This document shows positions 1 through 5,563 of a stretch of 7,538 nt of DNA, one piece after another. The notes beneath the pieces were generated by a model. The model ran no database searches, was not told the DNA's origin, and was given only the letters and a program-made list of their open reading frames with translations. The translations under genes were made by a program, and so were the position numbers. Location of the stretch: the NCBI GenBank assembly GCA_046727435.1, contig JBKPCR010000305.1, forward strand, positions 1 to 7,538. Reading direction: 5' to 3'. Origin of the DNA: CAVPRW01 sp046727435 [NCBI: bacterium]. Its GTDB lineage: Bacteria > Tectomicrobia > Entotheonellia > J063. Every line of letters begins with the position of its first letter. Within the stretch, counting starts at the first letter, position 1.

Positions 1-137
1 CGGAGCGGACCTTTGCCTGGTTCCAGAAGAAGTATCGCCGCCTGGTGGTGCGCTGGGAACGCCTTGCAGCTTGCTTTGCGGCATTTTTGGCCCTGGCAAT
101 TATTCATCTGTGGGTGCATAGGCTATTAGTGGGATAG
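1..137 (+). CDS. IS5-type transposase, C-terminal fragment (cut by window edge)
   Basis: An open frame enters from the left edge (first full codon at base 3) and gives 44 residues ending at TAG 135-137. It begins ERTFAWFQKKYRRL and continues with RWERLAAC and a hydrophobic FLALAIIHLWVHRLL tail. The ERTFAW...YRRL signature is the C-terminal end of the RNase H-like catalytic domain in IS5-type (DDE_Tnp_1) transposases, and the Glu of ERTFAW is normally the third catalytic acidic residue. The rest of the gene and the left end of the element lie outside the window. The right inverted repeat is probably just downstream (about 141-160, where the complement reads GAAGGATGTCGCACGAATC, loosely like IS5-type ends), but it cannot be confirmed without the left end. 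The family call is from motif recognition. Confidence 0.75.
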   Translation, partial: ERTFAWFQKKYRRLVVRWERLAACFAAFLALAIIHLWVHRLLVG

Positions 138-402
138 ATTCGTGCGACATCCTTCTCTGTCGCTCGTTGGTAACTCCGCATCTTGCCGAGCTGCGGATGT
201 CAAGGATTGCGCTATCCCGTCGTCATCCGATAGCATCAACGACGCGGATGCCCTCACCTCTCCCACCACCCCGCGACGTGGCCTCTCATGACCGACATCG
301 TGGCCCACACCATCAGCACCCATCGCGACACAGACGGCCAGCTCTTGCGCCACGTGATCAATAGCGGTGAGGTCTACCCCGAACGGCTCACCGCCGCTGG
401 CC

Positions 403-678
403 TCATCGCTCTTCCCTGGGCTCGAGCACTTCCTCCGTTCCCGCGTCGTCATAGCCCGTATGGAGCACACGCGTGCAGAGAACCAGCGGCTCTTGGCTCC
501 AGGGATTCAAGAGCGTATCTTCGCCTGCGCGAGCAGCCGTGGCGCTCTCAAACCGCTGCGCGGCCAAGTGGCGCGCTTCGATTTCACTCGCGGCCCGGAC
601 TATCACGGGCCCCTGGTAGGTGCTCGCTTGCCAATGCGGCGAGTCGACGTTCTGAGGTTCGAGCTTCCAGATCGGCAT
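403..678 (-). CDS. Small conserved hypothetical protein (91 aa, MPIWKL type)
   Basis: This 91-residue soluble protein starts MPIWKLEPQNVDSPHWQAS and contains GPVIVRAASEIEARHLAAQ and an acidic C-terminus. I recognise the general pattern (MPIWKL start, GPVIVRA-SE-ARxLA, then NPW) as a family of small uncharacterised bacterial proteins often found near mobile DNA, but I know no function for it. There are no membrane segments, signal peptide or metal-binding cysteines. The start is well supported: on the minus strand GGGGAGGA lies 6-8 bases before the ATG. A GC-rich hairpin (695-712) sits just upstream of that ribosome binding site in the leader. The gene stands alone and points away from the recombinase at 940. 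An overlapping plus-strand frame covers the same bases but has no ribosome binding site. Confidence 0.7.
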   Translation of the reverse strand: MPIWKLEPQNVDSPHWQASTYQGPVIVRAASEIEARHLAAQRFESATAARAGEDTLLNPWSQEPLVLCTRVLHTGYDDAGTEEVLEPREER

Positions 679-694
679 GACATGTCCTCCCCAA

Positions 695-712
695 GCCCGT
701 TCAGGAACGGGC
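695..712. other. GC-rich hairpin in leader of the 403-678 gene
   Basis: GCCCGTT (695-701), a 4-nt loop CAGG and AACGGGC (706-712) form a perfect 7-bp stem. It is 4 bases upstream of the GGGGAGGA ribosome binding site of the minus-strand gene. No T run follows on either strand, so a leader-RNA structure is more likely than an intrinsic terminator. Confidence 0.45.
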
Positions 713-779
713 CTCTTCTCTGTCCGAGACCGCAGCAGGTCGTGCGTCTACCAAGAATATACGCCGACAAGGCGAGCGT

Positions 780-900
780 TGCTAGCCTCCTCGCGCCCGC
801 CTATCACCCCCTTGTCCTCACTGAATCGCACCTTTCAGGACAAACCAGCCCTCTCCGAGGGGCTGGTTTTTGGCATACTTCCGTGGGTATGCTAGCCTCC
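780..900. repeat. 11-bp direct repeat TGCTAGCCTCC, two copies 110 bp apart
   Basis: TGCTAGCCTCC occurs at 780-790 and again at 890-900. Both copies are in the non-coding stretch just upstream of the recombinase at 940, and they flank the terminator hairpin at 842-871. Each contains the palindrome GCTAGC. The second copy overlaps a 6-bp inverted repeat (GCATAC 873-878, GTATGC 887-892). Arm-type or core binding sites for the neighbouring recombinase are one possible reading (inference). Chance repetition is less likely at this length but not excluded. Confidence 0.45.
842..871 (+). terminator. Rho-independent terminator upstream of the recombinase
   Basis: AAACCAGCCC (842-851) pairs perfectly with GGGCTGGTTT (860-869) around an 8-nt loop, and T867-T871 provides the downstream T run. 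This is a classical intrinsic terminator on the plus strand. The complementary A-rich side means it could also work weakly on the minus strand. It would insulate the recombinase at 940 from transcription arriving from the left. There is no clear plus-strand gene for it to end, so insulation or an older deleted gene are the options. Confidence 0.7.
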
Positions 901-939
901 AATCACACCTTACTAGGTAAAAGATGCGATTCAAAAACC

Positions 940-1500
940 ATGGCGACCTTACCCAAATATCTTACCCAAGACGAGCTGAAGCGCTTCTTTGCCGGGATTG
1001 AGTCCCCTCCTGACAAGGCGCACTTCGGCCTGATTTATCATTACGGCCTGCGCGTGGGCGAGGCGCTCATGCTCACTGTCGACGATGTGAACTTCAAAAA
1101 CCATCGGATCACCATCCGGCGATTGAAGAACGGACTAGGTGGAGAAAAGCCGCTGTGGCGGCACACGGCCAAACTTGTCCGGGCATATTTACGGGAGCGC
1201 CGAGACGTCGGCCCCTACCTCTTCACCGGCCGCAAGGGACCCCTGCAGAAGCGACAGGTGCAGCAGCTCTTTAACAATTACGCCAAGGCAGCCGGCATCC
1301 AAGAGCGATCGATCCATGCTCTGCGCCATTCGATGGCCGTGCACCTCCTGGAAGCTGGCCGTGGGATTGAGTATGTCGCCGACCACCTCGGCCACAAGAA
1401 CATTCAGAACACCTGTATCTACGCGCAGATCACCAATCCCCTGCGCGAGCAGGTCTTCCGCGAGCTCGAGCAGCATCCGAGGATTGTGCGGCTTGCTTAA
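940..1500 (+). CDS. Catalytic-domain-only tyrosine recombinase (186 aa)
   Basis: This protein should cut and rejoin DNA through a covalent 3'-phosphotyrosine intermediate. All expected catalytic residues are visible: Arg38 in HYGLRVGEAL, Lys63 in the beta-hairpin RRLKNG, His126 and Arg129 in HALRHSMAVHLLEAG, His152 in DHLGHKNI, and Tyr161 in NTCIYAQI. At 186 residues it lacks the SAM-like core-binding domain of XerC/D or phage integrases (about 300 residues), as in short FimB/FimE-like recombinases. The ATG at 940 opens MATLPKYLTQDELKRF, the usual first helix of the catalytic domain. The upstream in-frame extension passes through terminator DNA and is unlikely to be translated. The ribosome binding site is weak (AGGTAAAAG lies too far upstream). 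A terminator and an 11-bp direct repeat precede it. Its substrate is unknown; inversion of a nearby promoter or excision of a small element are possible. Confidence 0.85.
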   Translation: MATLPKYLTQDELKRFFAGIESPPDKAHFGLIYHYGLRVGEALMLTVDDVNFKNHRITIRRLKNGLGGEKPLWRHTAKLVRAYLRERRDVGPYLFTGRKGPLQKRQVQQLFNNYAKAAGIQERSIHALRHSMAVHLLEAGRGIEYVADHLGHKNIQNTCIYAQITNPLREQVFRELEQHPRIVRLA

Positions 1501-1658
1501 CCATTTCCTCTAAGAGGACCCATAGGACTGAACCTACGATAGAGATCTTTGGCGATCCATCAGGACTGACTGAACGGTACTACCGCTGCCTGGACTGTGA
1601 CGTCGGGCACGTAGCAGGAATGTGGAGGAACACATTCAAGCATGTCGGGAGAATGCTC
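1501..1658 (+). other. Open stretch encoding a Cys-x2-Cys peptide in frame with the membrane protein's first helix
   Basis: Upstream of ATG 1659, and in the same frame as the MESHILAAII helix, the DNA stays open back to the end of the recombinase. It reads GDPSGLTERYYRCLDCDVGH at about 1551-1610, then MWRNTFKHVGRML. RYYRCLDCDVGH looks like half of a zinc-binding knuckle in front of a membrane anchor. No ATG, GTG or TTG precedes it in frame between the recombinase stop and ATG 1620 (GCAGGA just upstream). It may be the remains of a longer N-terminus, or chance. Nothing else is evident in this spacer. Confidence 0.3.
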
Positions 1659-2164
1659 ATGGAATCGCACATACTCGCCGCAATCATCACAGGGATATTT
1701 GGGTTCGCTGGAACACTTGGGGGGTTTTGTTGACAGATTACCTGGCCCGTCGCCGAGGAAGCCCGCTGCCCACCGCGCCTGAACGCCGTCTTGAAGAAGC
1801 AGCTTCTAGCAGTAGCCCGTGGGGGGTCGCAATTCCCCCTATCCTATTCTTTGCAGGCATTTTTCTAGGATTTATGACTGGACCCCTGTTTGACATTATC
1901 TGGGGTTTTACTATCTTTAGTTTCGTTCTGCTTATGATAGTTTCCCTATTGTTAGCCCGGCATCATCGTCGACGTCCACATAGCTTCTGGCTCTATCAAC
2001 TTGAGGTGCTAGTCTTGTGGGCAGGATATACATTCGGATCATTAATGATCGGAAGGGTGAGCATATTTACCTTTGTAATGCTAATGATGGGTTTATGGCT
2101 GGTTTGTGCTGTCGTGGGCGGCCTTCTTATTGATCGTCAGCAAAGAATGCTGAAAAATTCCTGA
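1659..2164 (+). CDS. Multi-pass membrane protein, apparently frameshifted at a G6 run
   Basis: The C-terminal 145 or so residues read openly to TGA 2162-2164 and contain about four membrane helices (AIPPILFFAGIFLGF, IIWGFTIFSFVLLMIVSLLL, LEVLVLWAGYTFGSLMIG, FTFVMLMMGLWLVCAVVGGLL) with a basic loop ARHHRRRPHS. The 5' part of that frame, opened by GTG 1622, is not helix-like. In a second frame an ATG at 1659, preceded by GGGAG with 7-8 nt spacing, encodes MESHILAAIITGIFGFAGTL, a good first helix, but ends at TGA 1731-1733. Adding one G to the G6 run at 1719-1724 joins them as ...GTLGGVLLTDYLARR, a 168-residue five-helix protein. I recognise no family. Either the sequence lacks one G, the gene is mutated, or the run is a slippage site. 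A gene caller would report 1622-2164. Confidence 0.6.
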
Positions 2165-2234
2165 TAGGATGCCTCTCTTCGTCTAACCATCTCTTTCACG
2201 CTGCTTAATCGCATGTTGGCCATCCCAAACCGCG

Positions 2235-2447
2235 TCAGATAATTTTGAAAGTTACAGGAAGAGGTCCTTTTTGAGGTCCATCAGTACTCTTGATAAAATA
2301 TGTTATCAGTAATAGGCCCAAACCAAATAAACGTGTCACCAAGAGCAATAAACACAGCTGAACCCGTCGGATGCAATGAAATGAGCGATAGTATTTCAGG
2401 AACAGCAGTGCCAAGACGCCAATCTGGCGCTTGGTCCGTATCTTAAC
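2235..2447 (-). other. Possible relic of a small membrane protein (no start codon)
   Basis: On the minus strand, just after the stop of the 2453-3760 gene, an open frame runs about 70 codons to TGA at 2235-2237. It includes KIRTKRQIGVLALLFLKYY, RRVQLCLLLLVTRLFGLGLL and a polar tail GPQKGPLPVTFKII. The basic-hydrophobic-polar pattern resembles a real small membrane protein with one or two helices. However, no ATG, GTG or TTG opens it, and a hairpin lies inside it. A second minus-strand frame over 2281-2442 is also open (TAVPEILSLISLHPTGSAVF), so at most one of the two is real. Both may be chance. Confidence 0.25.
2411..2434 (-). terminator. Hairpin downstream of the proteasome-fold/TPR gene
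   Basis: CCAAG-A-CGCCA (2411-2421) pairs with TGGCG-CTTGG (2425-2434) across a 3-nt loop, giving 10 paired bases with one bulged A. It begins about 20 bases past the stop codon of the minus-strand gene, where a terminator is expected. No T run follows in the minus direction, so it may stabilise the 3' end or assist factor-dependent termination. Confidence 0.4.
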
Positions 2448-2452
2448 CCTCG

Positions 2453-3760
2453 CTAGTTGGCACCACCCTCTTGAGTCAACACTCTGTATGATTTCTCGTC
2501 GGCGACCGCCCGATCTAAATCGCCCAAATTTCGTGCGGCCATAGCGCGGTATTGGTATGCACGGGCGTATTCAGGCGCAATGTCAATGGCTCTGGAAAAG
2601 TCGTCGAAAGCCTTCTGGAATCGTCCAAGCTCTCTAAGAGCAATTCCTCGATTGTACCAGGTAGGAGCGTGCCCCGGCTCAAGGCTTATTGCCTGAGAGA
2701 AGTCAGCAACAGCAGAATCGAGTTCCCCTCGCCTGCCATGAACAGCTCCTCGGCAGCGCCAACTCGCGGCAATTTTGTCGCCGCGAGCAACCGCTCGGTC
2801 AGCCTCGGCCAACGCACGATCCCAGTCGTTAGAGTCCAGGAAAGACATCGCGCAGGAACAGTGCTCTTCTGGTTTTGTAAACATTGACAGGACATGTAAT
2901 CCAAGCTTTCCTGAAATTTCTTCCTCAAACTCAAGCGGTGACACGTTCCTAAAGCCAATTGGACGTAGCAATCCCCCTTTGGGTGTAAATGCGACTCCGT
3001 ATCGGCCTTGAAGAAAGTAGACTGCAAGCCCATTACTGCCTGACGTTGGATCAGGCATGAGATTGAAGCCATATCCCCCTTCTGCCGCCGTGCCGAAAGG
3101 AACCACAAATTCTTGAGGCATGAGATCGAATCGAATTGGATGCGTCAGCACCATCGTATATTCCATATATTGGAAGCGCCCTTGATGCAAGCCGACAGGA
3201 ACGGCAAATCCTCCGACTTCGGGGACGCTGCTGTCTTCTATTACATAGCGTAATGCGGTCATGCGTTTCTCGTAGTCAGGGTCGGTTTCGCCCCTTGGTC
3301 CCTCCGGGGTCTGTAAGGCTTGGATCTCGAACGTGTTCAGCGGGATATCGGGAGGTGTCAGTGCACCAGTTGCGTAGCCTTGAAAGTGTGAGAACGCTGA
3401 TCCCAGCCAGGAGGTCACGACCGTTTTGGCTTGACCATTCGTAATTTCAATTAAGCGTGGCTGGGGGTCGGCTGCAGCAATGAGAAAATCAGTGGATTGG
3501 GATGATTGTTCGTGAATACGCAGAAGTGTTGCCGCGACTTCGTCCGCGGCCGCGAGCGGCTGTTTTTCGACGGCGGATAAGCCGACTTTTGCCCAATGCT
3601 TAATACCAGCAAAGGACACACAGAGAGAATCATTCAGTATCCTGGATTTAATCACACCTTGTACGAGTCGCTGGCGAGGCTTGCGGACGGGGTTCGTAAG
3701 GTGGGTATCGCTCAGAATCGTAATGATACCGTTTATTTGACGGGCGACGGCAAGGCTCAT
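2453..3760 (-). CDS. Proteasome-like (Ntn-hydrolase fold) domain fused to TPR repeats (435 aa)
   Basis: The start MSLAVARQINGIITILSDT is chosen because AGGAG lies 6 nt before this ATG on the minus strand. A 45-codon upstream extension in the same frame (to 3895) has no good ribosome binding site. The N-terminus has the layout of 20S/HslV-type proteasome subunits: a short strand, a glycine turn, ILSDT, then GVIKSRILNDSLCVSFAG, and further on FLIAAADPQPRLIEITNG. Counting from Ser2 as residue 1, Asp falls at 17 (the proteasome Asp17 position) and a Lys at 37 (near Lys33), so Ser could be an N-terminal nucleophile after Met removal. This is inference; many such folds are inactive. A middle region with HQGRFQYMEYTMV and GTAAEGGYGF follows. 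Three TPRs fill about residues 331-364, 365-398 and 399-432 (WYNRGIALRELGRFQKAFDD), with a partial one at 301-330. TPRs suggest protein binding. No signal peptide is seen, so it is likely cytoplasmic. The gene is monocistronic. Confidence 0.75.
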   Translation of the reverse strand: MSLAVARQINGIITILSDTHLTNPVRKPRQRLVQGVIKSRILNDSLCVSFAGIKHWAKVGLSAVEKQPLAAADEVAATLLRIHEQSSQSTDFLIAAADPQPRLIEITNGQAKTVVTSWLGSAFSHFQGYATGALTPPDIPLNTFEIQALQTPEGPRGETDPDYEKRMTALRYVIEDSSVPEVGGFAVPVGLHQGRFQYMEYTMVLTHPIRFDLMPQEFVVPFGTAAEGGYGFNLMPDPTSGSNGLAVYFLQGRYGVAFTPKGGLLRPIGFRNVSPLEFEEEISGKLGLHVLSMFTKPEEHCSCAMSFLDSNDWDRALAEADRAVARGDKIAASWRCRGAVHGRRGELDSAVADFSQAISLEPGHAPTWYNRGIALRELGRFQKAFDDFSRAIDIAPEYARAYQYRAMAARNLGDLDRAVADEKSYRVLTQEGGAN

Positions 3761-3773
3761 GAGGTACTCCTCA
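3760..3773 (-). promoter_or_regulatory. Short hairpin containing the ribosome binding site of the 2453-3760 gene
   Basis: On the minus strand TGAGG-AGTA-CCTCA forms a perfect 5-bp stem with a 4-nt loop. It holds the AGGAG ribosome binding site, and its last paired base is the A of the ATG start. It is small, but well placed to restrain initiation. Confidence 0.35.
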
Positions 3774-3962
3774 GTAAATCGGCTTAACTCCTCACTGGCA
3801 CAATGGATATTGGGACATGCTTTATACAAGGGAAGAAATACCTCAAGAAAGGCGAAATTTTCAAGGATGAAAGGAAATGGGTAATTCTCTTTCATCTTTG
3901 AGCATCATAGCCTTGTGCACAGACCGCAAAGAGTTTCCTCCGACACCCATGGAACCACAACA

Positions 3963-3994
3963 GATGAAAGGTATAATCGGAGAACGCTTTCATC
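3963..3994. promoter_or_regulatory. 8-bp inverted repeat flanking a TATAAT box
   Basis: GATGAAAG (3963-3970) and CTTTCATC (3987-3994) are exact inverted repeats 16 bp apart. The consensus -10 hexamer TATAAT (3972-3977) lies between them. This is the arrangement of a repressor operator over a promoter. No good -35 is seen at the expected distance and no gene follows closely on the plus strand, so the role is uncertain. Confidence 0.35.
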
Positions 3995-4064
3995 CGTGAG
4001 GTCTTAGAGCCTCATGATTCCGTGTTGCCCTTGGTGAGACGCTTGTTAGGCTTTGGCCTTATAG

Positions 4065-4090
4065 AGCCGTCTCCAAAAATCGGCTTTTTT
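4065..4090 (+). terminator. Weak terminator-like hairpin with T run
   Basis: AGCCG (4065-4069) pairs with CGGCT (4081-4085) across an 11-nt A-rich loop, followed by T4085-T4090. The stem is only 5 bp, so efficiency would be low. It lies just upstream of the promoter of the second recombinase and could insulate it. Confidence 0.3.
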
Positions 4091-4098
4091 CTCCCCTG

Positions 4099-4125
4099 TG
4101 GACAAGCTAAGTAGTATAATATAAT
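4099..4125 (+). promoter_or_regulatory. Probable promoter of the XerC/D-like recombinase
   Basis: TGGACA (4099-4104, five of six matches to TTGACA) is followed after 15 bp by TATAAT (4120-4125). A second overlapping TATAAT is at 4115-4120. The 15-bp spacing is short, but the local AT-richness in otherwise GC-rich DNA and the position 25-95 bases before the recombinase reading frames support it. Confidence 0.45.
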
Positions 4126-4148
4126 GGCCTTTATGTTACACTAGCGGT

Positions 4149-4212
4149 ATAGTCAACGAACTCCAACTTTTTACGGGTCCTGAAGAGGAACAATTGCCGG
4201 CCGCACTGGGGG
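4149..4212 (+). pseudogene. Likely out-of-frame N-terminus of the downstream recombinase
   Basis: In the frame one base off from the main recombinase ORF, this stretch encodes VNELQLFTGPEEEQLPAALG. That resembles the polar leader that precedes the core-binding domain in recombinases of this type. Adding one G to the G5 run at 4208-4212 joins it in frame as ...LPAALGGRRVPALVMSAGEHG. No ATG, GTG or TTG opens the stretch; the codon where a start is expected is ATA (4149-4151). It is therefore either a decayed start plus frameshift, or a fortuitous frame. Confidence 0.4.
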
Positions 4213-4219
4213 TCGGCGG

Positions 4220-5146
4220 GTGCCGGCGCTTGTCATGTCAGCCGGCGAGCACGGTGCCTATCGGTTCTTAGAGTTTTTTGCGGCCCACCTCAGAAATCCC
4301 AACACCCGCGCCGCCTACTTTCGGGACGCGTGCGCGTTTTTCCTGTGGTGCGAACGGCGCAAGATTCGGGGGTTGTCGGCGATCCGCTCACATCATGTAG
4401 CGGGATACATCGAGCGATTGGGCAACACCCACGCGCCCCCCTCGGTCAAGCAACATTTGGCCGCGATCCGGATGTTCTTTGATTGGCTGGTCATCGGGCA
4501 GATCGTGCCGAAGAATCCCGCCAGCGCGGTGCGGGGGCCCACCTATGTGGTCAAGAAAGTCAAGACGCCGGTGCTCTTGGGCGAAGAAGCCCGCGCACTG
4601 CTCGACAGCATCAAGACCGACACGCTGGTGCGACTACGGGATCGCGCCTTCATTTCCCTCCTGGTCTACACCTTTGCGCGGGTGTCGGCCGCGGTGCAGA
4701 TGAATGGCGAGGACGTCTATACTCAGGGCAAGCGCCTGTGGGTGCGGCTACACGAAAAAGGCGGCAAGGAGCATACGCTCCCCTGTCACCACGAGCTTGA
4801 AGGCATTTTGGAGGCCTACCGGGACGCAATTGGGATTGGTCAGGAGAAAGGCACACCGCTGTTTCGATCGGCGATCGTGCGAACCGGACGGTTAACGGAT
4901 AAACGCCTGCACCGCGTAGACGGGTTCCGCATGATCAAGCGCCGGGCCCGCGACGCCGGCATTCTCTCCCCCATCGGCTGCCATACGTTTCGGGCCACAG
5001 GAATCACGCAGTATTTGTTACACGGCGGCAAGCTCGAGCATGCACAACACATGGCGGCGCATGAGTCGTCCCGCACCACGGGGCTCTATGACCGAAGGAA
5101 AGACGAGATCACGCTTGATGAAGTAGAACGAATTATTTTGACGTAA
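4220..5146 (+). CDS. XerC/D-like tyrosine recombinase (308 aa)
   Basis: This is a two-domain site-specific recombinase. Residues about 10-108 form the SAM-like core-binding domain (RFLEFFAAHLRNPNTRAAYF, then SVKQHLAAIRMFFDWLV and NPASAVRGP). Residues about 115-308 are the catalytic domain. Catalytic residues are Arg154 (YTFARVSAAVQM; the usual GLR is FAR here), Lys183 or nearby Lys180 in HEKGGKEHTLP, His255 and Arg258 in CHTFRATGITQYLLHGG, His281 in MAAHESSRTTGLYDRR, and Tyr290. All are present, so the core should be active. The GTG at 4220 (or ATG 4235) is only the first usable start after an upstream in-frame TGA; neither has a good ribosome binding site. The natural N-terminus may lie in another frame at 4149-4212. 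It is unrelated in architecture to the recombinase at 940. It may come from an integron-like, phage or integrative element whose cargo is not identifiable here. Confidence 0.85.
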   Translation: MPALVMSAGEHGAYRFLEFFAAHLRNPNTRAAYFRDACAFFLWCERRKIRGLSAIRSHHVAGYIERLGNTHAPPSVKQHLAAIRMFFDWLVIGQIVPKNPASAVRGPTYVVKKVKTPVLLGEEARALLDSIKTDTLVRLRDRAFISLLVYTFARVSAAVQMNGEDVYTQGKRLWVRLHEKGGKEHTLPCHHELEGILEAYRDAIGIGQEKGTPLFRSAIVRTGRLTDKRLHRVDGFRMIKRRARDAGILSPIGCHTFRATGITQYLLHGGKLEHAQHMAAHESSRTTGLYDRRKDEITLDEVERIILT

Positions 5147-5168
5147 CAAAAACAACGGCCGGAGGACT

Positions 5169-5185
5169 CACCGACGTTTGCGGTG
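5169..5185. other. Small hairpin downstream of the recombinase
   Basis: CACCG (5169-5173) and CGGTG (5181-5185) form a 5-bp stem with a 7-nt loop about 22 bases past the recombinase stop. No T run follows. It could aid termination or be part of a recombination site. The rest of the 5147-5338 spacer shows only short reading frames, one of which overlaps the next start codon as TGATG. Confidence 0.25.
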
Positions 5186-5338
5186 GCGTACTAGTGAAAA
5201 TTCTTGAGTCCACGACGGAGATTCTCAAGGAGAGTTATCGAAAGGCACTTTAAGCGTGAGCAGTATTCCAAGAACGTTGGACTTTTTATCAGTTGCTTCA
5301 ATGGAGCCTTGTAGCACGATTAACCTGGAGTACCGTTG

Positions 5339-5557
5339 ATGGAGAAAAGGCAGATAATTCGCTGTAGCATCAAACCCGCACTTGGAGAACGCAGTCGAAG
5401 TATTACCATACCCTGTGCTGATGGTTCCACCTATCCCGCTGTGGTATGGGTAAAAAGCCGTCTAATTGTCTCCCTCGAGGAAAGCCTTGGCTTGGAGAAG
5501 ATACCAGGATGGCTCTACGTGACTTATAGGCACGAGGTTTCGCCTGGCGTGATTTAG
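5339..5557 (+). CDS. Small unknown protein (72 aa) preceding a HEPN gene
   Basis: The 72-residue product begins MEKRQIIRCSIKPALGERSR and contains TIPCADGSTYPAVVWVKSRL and ESLGLEKIPGWLYVTYRHEV. The alternating polar and hydrophobic residues suggest a small beta-rich fold; there are no membrane segments. I do not recognise the family. The ATG at 5339 is preceded by GGAG with 8 nt spacing, better than the TTG one codon earlier. A short upstream frame ends at TGA 5338-5340, overlapping the ATG, which would allow translational coupling. The HEPN gene starts only 6 nt after this stop, so the two are probably one operon. Small proteins paired with HEPN proteins are often antitoxin-like partners, but no nucleotidyltransferase (MNT) motif is visible, so that role is a guess. 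Confidence 0.55.
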   Translation: MEKRQIIRCSIKPALGERSRSITIPCADGSTYPAVVWVKSRLIVSLEESLGLEKIPGWLYVTYRHEVSPGVI

Positions 5558-5563
5558 GTAGAG

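Larger units (their letters stand above)
3761..4219. other. Intergenic region between divergent genes
   Basis: No convincing gene is seen here. Bases 3761-3895 could be read as an N-terminal extension of the minus-strand gene, but the better ribosome binding site argues against it. A weak minus-strand promoter is possible (TATAAA, complement of 3821-3826, and TTGAGG, complement of 3841-3846, only 14 nt apart). The remainder carries an inverted repeat around a TATAAT (3963-3994), a GAGACG/CGTCTC inverted repeat (4036-4041 with 4068-4073), a weak terminator-like hairpin ending in T6 (4065-4090), the promoter of the downstream recombinase, and a possible lost N-terminus of that recombinase (4149-4212). 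Confidence 0.5.

Noticed and set aside
126-470. Minus-strand 114-aa frame
   Set aside because: It overlaps both the IS5-type transposase tail and the 403-678 gene in another frame. It has no recognisable motif and no ribosome binding site.
288-680. Plus-strand frame beginning MTDIVAHTISTHRDTDGQLL as a gene
   Set aside because: The first 40 residues look protein-like, but there is no ribosome binding site. The remainder lies opposite the well-supported minus-strand gene 403-678 and has proline/arginine-rich shadow composition. It may hold a relic at 288-402 but cannot be supported.
1719-1731. Programmed -1 ribosomal frameshift in the membrane protein gene
   Set aside because: The codons GGG-GGG-TTT-TGT do not fit the canonical X-XXY-YYZ slippery pattern, and no downstream stimulatory stem was evident. 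An indel in the G run explains it more simply.
3761-3895. 45-residue N-terminal extension of the proteasome-fold/TPR protein (start at 3895)
   Set aside because: It has no properly spaced ribosome binding site, whereas the ATG at 3760 has AGGAG at 6 nt. The proteasome-like fold should begin at the residue after that Met.
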